From contig JAISDG010000077.1 in assembly GCA_031265015.1 (NCBI GenBank), positions 1-9,911 on the forward strand: a stretch of 9,911 bases of DNA, in the 5' to 3' direction. Under the pieces are notes generated by a model that saw only the letters and a list, made by a program, of their open reading frames with translations, searched no databases and was not told the origin of the DNA. Position 1 is the first letter of the stretch. Each line of letters starts with the position of its first letter. The DNA comes from Spirochaetaceae bacterium (GTDB lineage Bacteria > Spirochaetota > Spirochaetia > Treponematales > Breznakiellaceae). Shown here piece by piece: positions 1 through 5,836 of this stretch. The translations under genes were made by a program, and so were the position numbers.

Positions 1-668
1 TGGCCGGGAAGATCCACGATGGTCAGGGAAACCTCCGGGTTGTAGGTACAGCAGGCGATGGCCCATTTCGCGGTATTGCCCCCGATGTCGATAATGGATT
101 TCGGCCCGGAGGCGAAGACCAGGGGCAGGGCTTCGGGAAAGGCGATGTCCGAATAAAAATGATCAAAATCAAACCAGCTTTTTTGTACCCCCTCCGGCAG
201 CGCGGAGAGGGCTTCGTAGATGGTCTTCCATTCGCCGTCGAACACGGAAAGCCCCGCGGGCCGTCCCTCCCGCAGGGAAGCGCCCAGCTCATAGGCCCCC
301 TGGTAACAGACATCATTTACAAAACGAAGGTTTACCCCGGTCATCTCGTCTTCCAGAAAGAACCAGCCTGTTTTGCCCAGGGTAAAACGCTCCTCCTCCC
401 CGGTTTCCCCCGAAGCAAGGGCCCGGCGGAGCAGGCGCAGGCCCAGCCCCATTTCGGCAAGCACCCCGGCGCCGTATTCCGAAATCCCCGCGTTTTGGGC
501 TATCTCCCCCCGGCTCAGTCCCCGCTCCCCGGCGTCACCCACGCCGCGCAGGACGCCGAGGTCCAGCATGGCCCGGACCGCCTGAAAGGCGAGGGGAGAA
601 AAGGCAATTTTTTGGGCCTCATACTTGGCGTCTACGGCGCGGATGGAATCGGCGGTATAATCAATCAT
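1..668 (-). CDS. O-methyltransferase (family 2 type), C-terminus outside window
   Basis: Partial gene read leftward; 222 codons are visible with no stop before the window edge. The N-terminal ~100 residues look like the helical, winged-helix dimerisation domain of plant-type/bacterial family-2 O-methyltransferases. They are followed by the start of a Rossmann SAM-binding domain. Residues 194-222 align without gaps to family motif I plus strand 2: D194-I-G-G-N-T-A-K, ending in V-D219-L-P, where the acidic D219 is expected to bind the SAM ribose. The usual glycine loop (GGGxG) is changed to GGNTA, so SAM binding cannot be assumed. ATG at 668 is the first possible start because an in-frame stop lies four codons upstream. 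There is no clear Shine-Dalgarno, and the putative promoter lies very close. The substrate cannot be inferred. The gene is divergent from cheW, so probably a separate transcription unit. Family assignment is fairly sure; activity is not. Confidence 0.75.
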   Translation of the reverse strand, partial: MIDYTADSIRAVDAKYEAQKIAFSPLAFQAVRAMLDLGVLRGVGDAGERGLSRGEIAQNAGISEYGAGVLAEMGLGLRLLRRALASGETGEEERFTLGKTGWFFLEDEMTGVNLRFVNDVCYQGAYELGASLREGRPAGLSVFDGEWKTIYEALSALPEGVQKSWFDFDHFYSDIAFPEALPLVFASGPKSIIDIGGNTAKWAIACCTYNPEVSLTIVDLPG

Positions 669-682
669 ATAAACAGGTTTTC

Positions 683-712
683 ATTATGATTATTTAGGGA
701 AATTCGTGTCAA
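683..712 (-). promoter_or_regulatory. Sigma-70-type promoter for the leftward methyltransferase
   Basis: On the minus strand a perfect -35 hexamer TTGACA (707-712) is followed by an 18-base spacer and CATAAT (683-688), a 5/6 match to the -10 consensus. Transcription should begin near 676-679, only about 8-11 bases before the ATG at 668. That gives an almost leaderless mRNA and fits the absence of a Shine-Dalgarno sequence. Motif match is seen directly; activity and start site are inferred. Confidence 0.6.
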
Positions 713-727
713 GTATTTTGCCACCCC

Positions 728-756
728 TTGATTACTGCCGGAAGGGGGAGTAAACT
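728..756 (+). promoter_or_regulatory. Weak candidate promoter for the rightward genes
   Basis: TTGATT (728-733) and TAAACT (751-756) are separated by 17 bases, each a 4/6 match to the sigma-70 hexamers. Transcription would start near 763, inside the Shine-Dalgarno of cheW, which argues against it. No convincing sigma-28 motif (TAAA...GCCGATAA) was found, although chemotaxis genes often use one. The rest of the 669-773 gap shows nothing else I can support. Confidence 0.2.
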
Positions 757-759
757 AAC

Positions 760-767
760 AGGAAGGG
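760..767 (+). promoter_or_regulatory. Ribosome binding site of cheW
   Basis: The sequence AGGAAGGGG begins at 760. It sits at good distance (about 7 bases) from the ATG at 774 but abuts the alternative GTG at 768. It therefore favours ATG 774 as the cheW start. Confidence 0.65.
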
Positions 768-773
768 GTGGTT

Positions 774-1244
774 ATGTCCGATCAGAGCCAATTAGTTACC
801 TTTCAGCTTGGCGAAGAGCTGTACGGGATAAACATTATGGACGTTAAGGAAATTGTCCGCGTGCAGGATGTCCGGGCGCTTCCCAATGCCCCCGGCTATG
901 TAGAGGGTATTTTTAACCTTCGCGGTGAGATAATCCCCATCATTAATCTGCATAAGCGGTTCCACATTAAAAAAGCGTTTACTTCTGAAGAGGACGAACT
1001 GTTAGCGGGTTTTATTATTATCGACGTTGACGGGATGAAGCTGGGAGTAATCATCGACAGGGTTTCCCGGGTAGTCGCCGTTGAAAAAGAAAATATCCAG
1101 CCGCCTCCCCAGATGCTTACGGGAATCGGGGCGGAGTATATCCAGGGCGTGGTGCGTCAGGAAGAGGGGTATCTCATTCTCCTTAATATTCGGGATCTCT
1201 TTAACCCCCGGGAGCTGCAAAAGATAGCCGAATTGAGAAGGTAA
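774..1244 (+). CDS. cheW: Chemotaxis coupling protein CheW
   Basis: A 156-residue protein, the normal length for a stand-alone CheW: one CheW (SH3-like double barrel) domain and nothing else. Recognisable features are the N-terminal strand with LVTFQLGEELYGI, the Y-G-I-x-I-x-x-V-x-E-I motif, the hallmark N48-L-R-G-E followed by I-P-I-I-N-L, a central G-x-x-V-D-x-V equivalent (LGVIIDRVSRVV), and an LLNIRDLF C-terminal strand. CheW is a cytoplasmic adaptor linking methyl-accepting chemotaxis receptors to the kinase CheA and so controls flagellar rotation. The start is ATG 774, chosen by the Shine-Dalgarno; GTG 768 would add only two residues. No other chemotaxis gene lies in the window, so this is an isolated cheW; spirochaetes often carry more than one. 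Confidence 0.95.
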   Translation: MSDQSQLVTFQLGEELYGINIMDVKEIVRVQDVRALPNAPGYVEGIFNLRGEIIPIINLHKRFHIKKAFTSEEDELLAGFIIIDVDGMKLGVIIDRVSRVVAVEKENIQPPPQMLTGIGAEYIQGVVRQEEGYLILLNIRDLFNPRELQKIAELRR

Positions 1245-1257
1245 GCTATTTTTTTTT
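1221..1257 (+). terminator. Possible weak terminator or attenuator after cheW
   Basis: The last codons of cheW can pair with the following sequence: AAGATAGC (1221-1228) with GCTATTTT (1245-1252), including one G-U pair, loop 16 bases, overlapping a run of nine T (1249-1257). The stem is A/T-rich and the loop long, so it would be inefficient at best. It could partly uncouple cheW from the downstream genes. Confidence 0.25.
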
Positions 1258-1282
1258 CCTGTTTTATGGTAGGGTGCTTTCC

Positions 1283-2338
1283 ATGAAGATAGAGGTCTAT
1301 TCTCCAACCATCAAAAGGAAGGAGATGGATGCGGTTCTGACGGCCATGGTGGAAGACCGGGTCGGTCCCGGCGAACATACCCGGTTTCTTGTTCATACGG
1401 CAAAGGAAATTCTCGGTTTTGACTACTGCCTGGCTTTGCGGAGTCCTGTTTTTGCCCTGGAACTGGCCCTGAAGGCCCTTTTTCCCCGCGGTGAAGACGG
1501 CGTTGAAACGCCGGAAGCGGTCAAAGGGAAGGGGGTTATCCTTTCCGCCCTGTCCCCGCTTTACTATGAATGGATTATCCGAAACCTGGGCATGGTTCCC
1601 CTTTACTGCGATACCTGTGAAGATACCCCCCTCATGGCGCCCGAAAAAATAGAAGCCCTCCTTGCGGCGGATCCCCTCTGTATTGTGTTTCACCATACCC
1701 TGGGCTACCTGCCGGACGAGGAATTCCTCGCGGGATTGGGTATCCCGGTCATTGAAGATTGTTCCCAAAGCGCCGGAACCCTCCTGGGGGGGAAAAGAGC
1801 GGGATCCTTCGGCGCCTTTACCATCCTGGGCCTGGAGGAACGGGACATGATTACCTCCGGGGGGGGGGCGCTGCTCTATTCGGTAAGCCGCCGTTCCGCG
1901 TCGGCCCTCCGTTCCTTTGGGGAGCTGCCCCCCGAATACCTCCTGCCCGACATGAACGCCGCCATGGCGGCGGTTCAGTTCCGGGAGGAGGCAAAGAATC
2001 TGGCAAAACGCAGGGATCTGGCCCAGGCCTATGTTCAGGCAAGCCTGCAGACCAGGCATAAGCGCTTTAGGGAGGCCGAAGGGCTGGAATACAATAACTT
2101 TGCTTTTCCCCTGATCCTTGAAAGCGGCGTCAAGGATGTAAAAGCCTATGCCAAACGCAAGGAAATTATTGTAGAAGAGGCTTTTGAAGCGACCCTGGCG
2201 GGAAGCGGGGTCCTGCCTTCACCCCAGTGTCCCTGCGCCTATTCCCTGTCCTTGCGGACCGTTTTGTTTCCCCTGTATCCGAGACTGGGGGCCGCATCGG
2301 CTTCCAGGGTAGCCAAACTTATCATGACAATCCCCTAA
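1283..2338 (+). CDS. DegT/DnrJ/EryC1/StrS-fold protein lacking the PLP lysine
   Basis: A 351-residue protein with the fold-type-I aminotransferase layout of the DegT/StrS sugar aminotransferases (usually about 370-400 residues). The N-terminal P-T-I-x-x-x-E motif, an I-E-D159-C-S-Q162 segment (the Asp that contacts the PLP ring nitrogen), the G-S-F-G motif, a helix matching M-x-x-x-x-A-A-x-x-x-x-x-L and the C-terminal L-P-x-Y-P-like segment are all recognisable. In the F-S-x-x-x-x-K-x-x-T-x-G-E-G-G block the Schiff-base Lys is replaced by R187 and G-E-G-G reads S-G-G-G. The phosphate-cup S-G-T-A near residue 54 reads S-P-V-F. The family normally transaminates nucleotide-activated keto-sugars for surface glycans or antibiotics; this copy is probably not an aminotransferase. 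I recall a homologue at this spot in T. pallidum annotated SpsC (TP0440). The start is ATG 1283 with AGGG eight bases upstream. No sugar-pathway gene is nearby. Family is sure; function unknown. Confidence 0.8.
   Translation: MKIEVYSPTIKRKEMDAVLTAMVEDRVGPGEHTRFLVHTAKEILGFDYCLALRSPVFALELALKALFPRGEDGVETPEAVKGKGVILSALSPLYYEWIIRNLGMVPLYCDTCEDTPLMAPEKIEALLAADPLCIVFHHTLGYLPDEEFLAGLGIPVIEDCSQSAGTLLGGKRAGSFGAFTILGLEERDMITSGGGALLYSVSRRSASALRSFGELPPEYLLPDMNAAMAAVQFREEAKNLAKRRDLAQAYVQASLQTRHKRFREAEGLEYNNFAFPLILESGVKDVKAYAKRKEIIVEEAFEATLAGSGVLPSPQCPCAYSLSLRTVLFPLYPRLGAASASRVAKLIMTIP
1859..1868 (+). repeat. Ten-base poly-G tract inside the DegT-family gene
   Basis: Ten consecutive G encode S-G-G-G-A in the segment just after R187. 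Other G runs in the window reach only 7-8 bases. Loss of one G would bring a stop at 1884-1886; gain of one G would end the frame at 2059-2061. The tract could therefore act as an on/off switch by slipped-strand replication, or may only reflect GGG glycine codons. Confidence 0.6.
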
Positions 2339-2346
2339 AGGAAGAG
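2339..2346 (+). promoter_or_regulatory. Ribosome binding site of nadK
   Basis: AGGAAGAG lies seven bases before GTG 2350, directly after the stop codon of the preceding gene. It sets the nadK start at GTG rather than at upstream in-frame codons, which would add 41 non-family residues overlapping the previous gene. Confidence 0.65.
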
Positions 2347-2349
2347 AGC

Positions 2350-3237
2350 GTGGCGCGGCGGGCCCTGTTATTTGTAAACCGGAAAAAAACCGAAACCGGA
2401 ATTTTGGCCGAAAAGATCGGTTCCGCCCTGGCCGGCAGGGGCTTTGAAGCGGAGATAGTTTCTTTTGAAAACAAAACCGAACCCTGCCGTCCCGGCGCCT
2501 ATGACATCAGTTTCAGCCTGGGGGGGGACGGAACGGTGCTGTACACATCCCGGGTTATCGCGCCCCTGGACATACCGGTGATGCCGGTTAATCTGGGAAC
2601 CCTGGGGTTTATCGCCGCGGTGCTTCCCGAACAATGGGAAACAATCTTTGATCAGTGGCAGGCGGGCCGGGCGGTAATTTCCCGGCGGCTTATGCTGGAA
2701 GTTTCCGTTGAACGGAAAGGGCGGATCGTTTTTGAAAGCGTCTGCCTGAACGACGCTGTTATTTCCGCCGCGGGAATTGCCAAACTGATCCGGCTGGAGG
2801 TGGAAGCGGAAACGGCCGGAGGGAACCGCATTGATCTGGGCCGCTTCCGGGCCGACGGCCTTATCGTAGCTACCCCTACGGGTTCCACGGGCTATTCGGT
2901 CGCCGCCGGGGGGCCGATCATCGACCCGGAGATGGATGCGGTGATCATCAATCCCATCTGTCCCTTTACTCTTTCCAACAGGCCCATAGTGCTGCCTTCG
3001 GATGAGCGGATCTGTACGCTGGTGGAGGCGGAACAAAGGAGCGCCGTTCTCTTAACCGTGGACGGCCAGATAACCGAACCCCTGGATCCGGGGGACCGGG
3101 TTATTACCCGGAGGGCGCCCTATACCCTTAAGCTGATCGCCTCGGACCGCTGGGTATTCTACCGGGCTTTAAGGACCAAACTTGCCTGGTCCGGGGGAAC
3201 TTCCCAGGCTTCCTATGAGGGGGGAAGCGATGCTTGA
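2350..3237 (+). CDS. nadK: NAD kinase
   Basis: A 295-residue protein, typical for bacterial ATP/polyphosphate NAD kinase, which phosphorylates NAD to NADP in the cytoplasm. It shows the family motifs in order: G58-G-D-G-T (catalytic Asp60, phosphate donor loop), N-L-G-T-L-G-F, L-N134-D-A-V-I, the T-P-T-G178-S-T-G-Y-S NAD-binding loop, G-G-P-I-I-D-P, P-I-C-P-F-T-L-S-N-R-P-I-V and L-T-V-D-G-Q. All key residues are present. The GTG start is supported by the Shine-Dalgarno eleven bases after the previous gene. The 3' end overlaps recN by eight bases (ATGCTTGA), suggesting translational coupling. nadK next to or near recN is a common bacterial arrangement. Confidence 0.95.
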   Translation: MARRALLFVNRKKTETGILAEKIGSALAGRGFEAEIVSFENKTEPCRPGAYDISFSLGGDGTVLYTSRVIAPLDIPVMPVNLGTLGFIAAVLPEQWETIFDQWQAGRAVISRRLMLEVSVERKGRIVFESVCLNDAVISAAGIAKLIRLEVEAETAGGNRIDLGRFRADGLIVATPTGSTGYSVAAGGPIIDPEMDAVIINPICPFTLSNRPIVLPSDERICTLVEAEQRSAVLLTVDGQITEPLDPGDRVITRRAPYTLKLIASDRWVFYRALRTKLAWSGGTSQASYEGGSDA

Positions 3238-4978
3238 AGAACTTTCCATACGGAACTATGCCCTTATCGATAATCTTTCCATTGCCTTTGAAAACGGCCT
3301 TAATATTCTTACCGGGGAAACCGGCGCGGGCAAATCGATTATTGTCGGTTCCTTAAGCTTTCTTTTGGGCAGCAAAGCGGATGCCGACGTGATTCGTACC
3401 GGCAGCGAGGAAGCGGGGGTTTCCGCCCTTATCAGCGTCGCGGAGGACAATGCCGACGTATATAACTGGCTTGCCAGCCGGGATATTACCGCGGAGGACG
3501 GAACCATCGTAGTCCGGCGGAACATTAAACGATCCGGCCGTTCTTCCATCTATGTGCAGAACATATCCCTTACCCGGGGGGATTTGGAAGAACTGATGGG
3601 GAAACTCTTTGATCTTCACGGCCAGCATGATCATGAATCCCTGCTGCGCAGGGATACCCACCGCCGCTGCCTTGACCGTTTTGGGGGCATTGAAGAAGAG
3701 GTGGCGGCTTTTAACGGCCTCTTTACCGCTTTGGCGGAAAAAAAGAAAGCCCTTGACCTTTCCCTGGATTCGGAGCGGAACCGGGAAGACCGGATAGAGC
3801 TGTTGTCCCATGCGGTGGACGAAATAACCAGGGCCGTTCCCAGAATGGGGGAAAGCCGGGAACTGGAAGCGGAAGCCCAGCGCCTCGCGTCTTTTGAAAA
3901 ACTCAGCCGGGAAACGGAAAACGCCGCGGCCCTGTTTTTTGACGGGGAAATGTCGGTCCTCTCCCTGGCCAGAAAGGCCCGCAGTTCCCTGGAGGCCGCC
4001 GCGTCCATGGATGAAAGCCTGGCCGGCGCATCCAAACGGATGGAGGATCTCTATTATGAGGCGGAGGATCTGGCGGAGGAACTGCGGAATTACCGGGACG
4101 GCCTTTCCTATGATCCGGGGCGGCTGGAAGAGGTGGAGGAGCGGCTGGGCCTGCTTTTCCGCCTGAAAAAAAAGTACGGCGGCCGGGCCGGCGGCGGCCT
4201 TGCGGGACAGGACGAAGGAGCCGAGGCCCGGTCCGATGAAGAAGGGATCCTGGCCTACAAAGCCCTGGCGGAGCAGGAAATCGAAGCCCTTTCCCAGTCC
4301 GAAGAAAACCGGGAAAAGCTTAAGGCGGAAATAGCTTCGCTGGAAAAAAACATAGCCGCCAAAGCCGCGGAGATCAGCCTGAAGCGGAACGACGCGGCCC
4401 TTCGGCTGGGGGAGCAGATCGGCGCGATCCTTAAGCGCCTTGGCATGCCCAAAGCGCGGTTTACAGTTAACGCGGCGTCCAAGGGCAGGGGGCCCGGGGG
4501 CAACCTGATCTGCGGCCCCTGGGGGGCGGATGACGTGGAATTTCTTATTTCGGCGAATCCCGGCGAACCCCTGAAAGAGCTGGCCCGGATCGCTTCCGGG
4601 GGGGAACTGTCCCGGGTTATGCTGGCGGTCAAGACGGCGCTGGCCCGGTCGGATACCATAGAAACCCTGGTCTTTGACGAAATTGACACCGGCATCGGCG
4701 GGGAAGTAGCTCTGGCGGTGGGGGAATACCTGGAAAAGATCGGCGCCATTAAACAGATTTTTTGCATTACCCACCTGGCAAGCATCGCCGTCAGGGCTGA
4801 TAATCATATCAGGGTGGAAAAAAAGGATGCCGCGGGCCGCACCCAAACCGCCGTCCGTCCCCTTTCCGGCAAAGGCCGGCGGGAAGAGATTGCCCGGATG
4901 CTCGCGGGGGATTCGGCGGGAACCGCGGCCCTTGCACATGCGGACGATTTACTGTCAAAATACGGTAAGGGGAAATAG
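3230..4978 (+). CDS. recN: DNA repair protein RecN
   Basis: A 582-residue SMC-like ATPase acting in recombinational repair of double-strand breaks, where it promotes DNA end cohesion with RecA. The N-terminal half-ATPase begins L-S-I-R-N-Y-A-L-I and has Walker A G29-E-T-G-A-G-K35-S. The RecN-specific L-F-D-L-H130-G-Q-H-D motif follows at about 126-134. A central charged coiled-coil arm follows, then the C-terminal half with signature S456-G-G-E-L-S, Walker B V-F-D483-E484-I-D-T-G-I-G-G and a T-H-L-A-S-I-A switch. It is somewhat longer than the usual ~550-560 residues, in part because of a Gly/Glu-rich stretch near residues 318-340 in the arm. The start is ATG 3230, preceded by a G-rich Shine-Dalgarno and overlapping nadK; the frame is open further upstream, but those codons lie inside nadK and are not RecN-like. 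Confidence 0.96.
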   Translation: MLEELSIRNYALIDNLSIAFENGLNILTGETGAGKSIIVGSLSFLLGSKADADVIRTGSEEAGVSALISVAEDNADVYNWLASRDITAEDGTIVVRRNIKRSGRSSIYVQNISLTRGDLEELMGKLFDLHGQHDHESLLRRDTHRRCLDRFGGIEEEVAAFNGLFTALAEKKKALDLSLDSERNREDRIELLSHAVDEITRAVPRMGESRELEAEAQRLASFEKLSRETENAAALFFDGEMSVLSLARKARSSLEAAASMDESLAGASKRMEDLYYEAEDLAEELRNYRDGLSYDPGRLEEVEERLGLLFRLKKKYGGRAGGGLAGQDEGAEARSDEEGILAYKALAEQEIEALSQSEENREKLKAEIASLEKNIAAKAAEISLKRNDAALRLGEQIGAILKRLGMPKARFTVNAASKGRGPGGNLICGPWGADDVEFLISANPGEPLKELARIASGGELSRVMLAVKTALARSDTIETLVFDEIDTGIGGEVALAVGEYLEKIGAIKQIFCITHLASIAVRADNHIRVEKKDAAGRTQTAVRPLSGKGRREEIARMLAGDSAGTAALAHADDLLSKYGKGK

Positions 4979-4993
4979 GCGGACCTAAGGAAT

Positions 4994-5803
4994 ATGGCAA
5001 AATTTTCCATTGAGGAACGGAACCAGTACCACGAAAGGATAAAACCCTACCGGGATAAAATTGTGGAAATCGGCAGCAGGGAAAAGACCCTGCTCCTGGA
5101 GATTCAGAAAAATCCCGCCGGGACCGCTTTTAAACGGCTTACCCTGGTTGATGAGATGCTTAATCTTGCTTCCTACCACATTATCATCAGCCTGGTGTCC
5201 CAGACCCGCCTTAAAGTAAAAGAAGAAAATGCCCTGAACGACGGCAGAAAGTCCCTTTATAAAAGCGTTATTTATCTGGAAGAGGTGGTTTCCAACTATG
5301 TGGATGTTCCCTATGCGGATTACGAGGAAAAGCTGGCGGAAATAGCTTCCATGGACGCGGCAAAACGCTACCACCTGATCCGCAAGATGGGGCTGGCGAT
5401 CAACCTGCTGGAAGAAGCCTATGGGGACAATACCAAGTGGAAGTGGTCTTTTGTGGAACTGGAAGGCCGGTTTGCCGCGACAGCCAAAAATATCATTGAC
5501 TTAAGAAACGCCGTGGCCAATACGGATCCCCGGTCTCCCAATTACGAACCTACCGTGTATCATTTACGGATGATCAAAAAGCTGCTCAGCCAGGCGGCGG
5601 ACCGTTACCGGGAAAAATACGAACTGTCCACCAACCGGGTTGACGACTTTAAACAGGGGATTCATTTTCTCGGCGCCCTGCGGCGCCTTCATGTTCTTAT
5701 GGGCGACAGGGATGACGCGGAGACCGTCAAGAAAAAACTCGAAATCTGGTCCCAGAAACTGGAAACGGATATAAAGCGAATGGAAACCCAAAAAAAGGCG
5801 TAG
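4994..5803 (+). CDS. Uncharacterised alpha-helical protein, probably Treponema-specific
   Basis: I do not recognise a family. The 269-residue product is strongly charged, Lys/Arg/Glu-rich and predicted by eye to be almost wholly helical, with no signal peptide and no membrane segment, so probably cytoplasmic. Heptad-like stretches occur at the N-terminus (residues 5-45) and the C-terminus (about 230-269). The middle includes N-L-L-E-E-A-Y-G-D-N-T-K-W-K-W and L-E-G-R-F-A-A-T-A-K-N-I-I-D-L-R-N. It follows recN after 15 bases and precedes an ABC exporter pair. From memory, a hypothetical gene also follows recN in T. pallidum (TP0443), so positional conservation is likely. ATG 4994 is the only practical start because the recN stop is in frame just upstream. 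TAAGGA sits unusually close to it. Confidence 0.85.
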   Translation: MAKFSIEERNQYHERIKPYRDKIVEIGSREKTLLLEIQKNPAGTAFKRLTLVDEMLNLASYHIIISLVSQTRLKVKEENALNDGRKSLYKSVIYLEEVVSNYVDVPYADYEEKLAEIASMDAAKRYHLIRKMGLAINLLEEAYGDNTKWKWSFVELEGRFAATAKNIIDLRNAVANTDPRSPNYEPTVYHLRMIKKLLSQAADRYREKYELSTNRVDDFKQGIHFLGALRRLHVLMGDRDDAETVKKKLEIWSQKLETDIKRMETQKKA

Positions 5804-5836
5804 CCGGAAAAAGTTGGAAGGTTAAAAAGACAGTAA

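Noticed and set aside
159..689. Open frame of 176 codons on the plus strand at the left edge
   Set aside because: It lies antisense to the methyltransferase, whose minus-strand translation shows a clear SAM-binding domain. The plus-strand peptide is Pro/Gly-rich with no family resemblance.
737..744. Possible sigma-28 -10 element (GCCGGAAG) before cheW
   Set aside because: Only partial match to GCCGATAA, and no TAAA-type -35 at the right distance.
1157..2059. 300-codon minus-strand frame across the end of cheW and the DegT-family gene
   Set aside because: Antisense shadow of two genes with recognisable proteins; low-complexity composition and no motif.
2227..2349. Upstream in-frame extension of nadK
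   Set aside because: It would overlap the previous gene by over 100 bases, adds residues unlike NAD kinase, and has no ribosome site; GTG 2350 has a good one.
3353..4939. 528-codon minus-strand frame opposite recN
   Set aside because: RecN on the plus strand has all ATPase motifs. The antisense frame is a by-product of codon bias, with a Gly/Pro/Phe-rich peptide.
5804..5836. Possible terminator or promoter between the unknown helical gene and the ABC pair
   Set aside because: No stem followed by T run and no convincing -35/-10 pair was found in these 33 bases.
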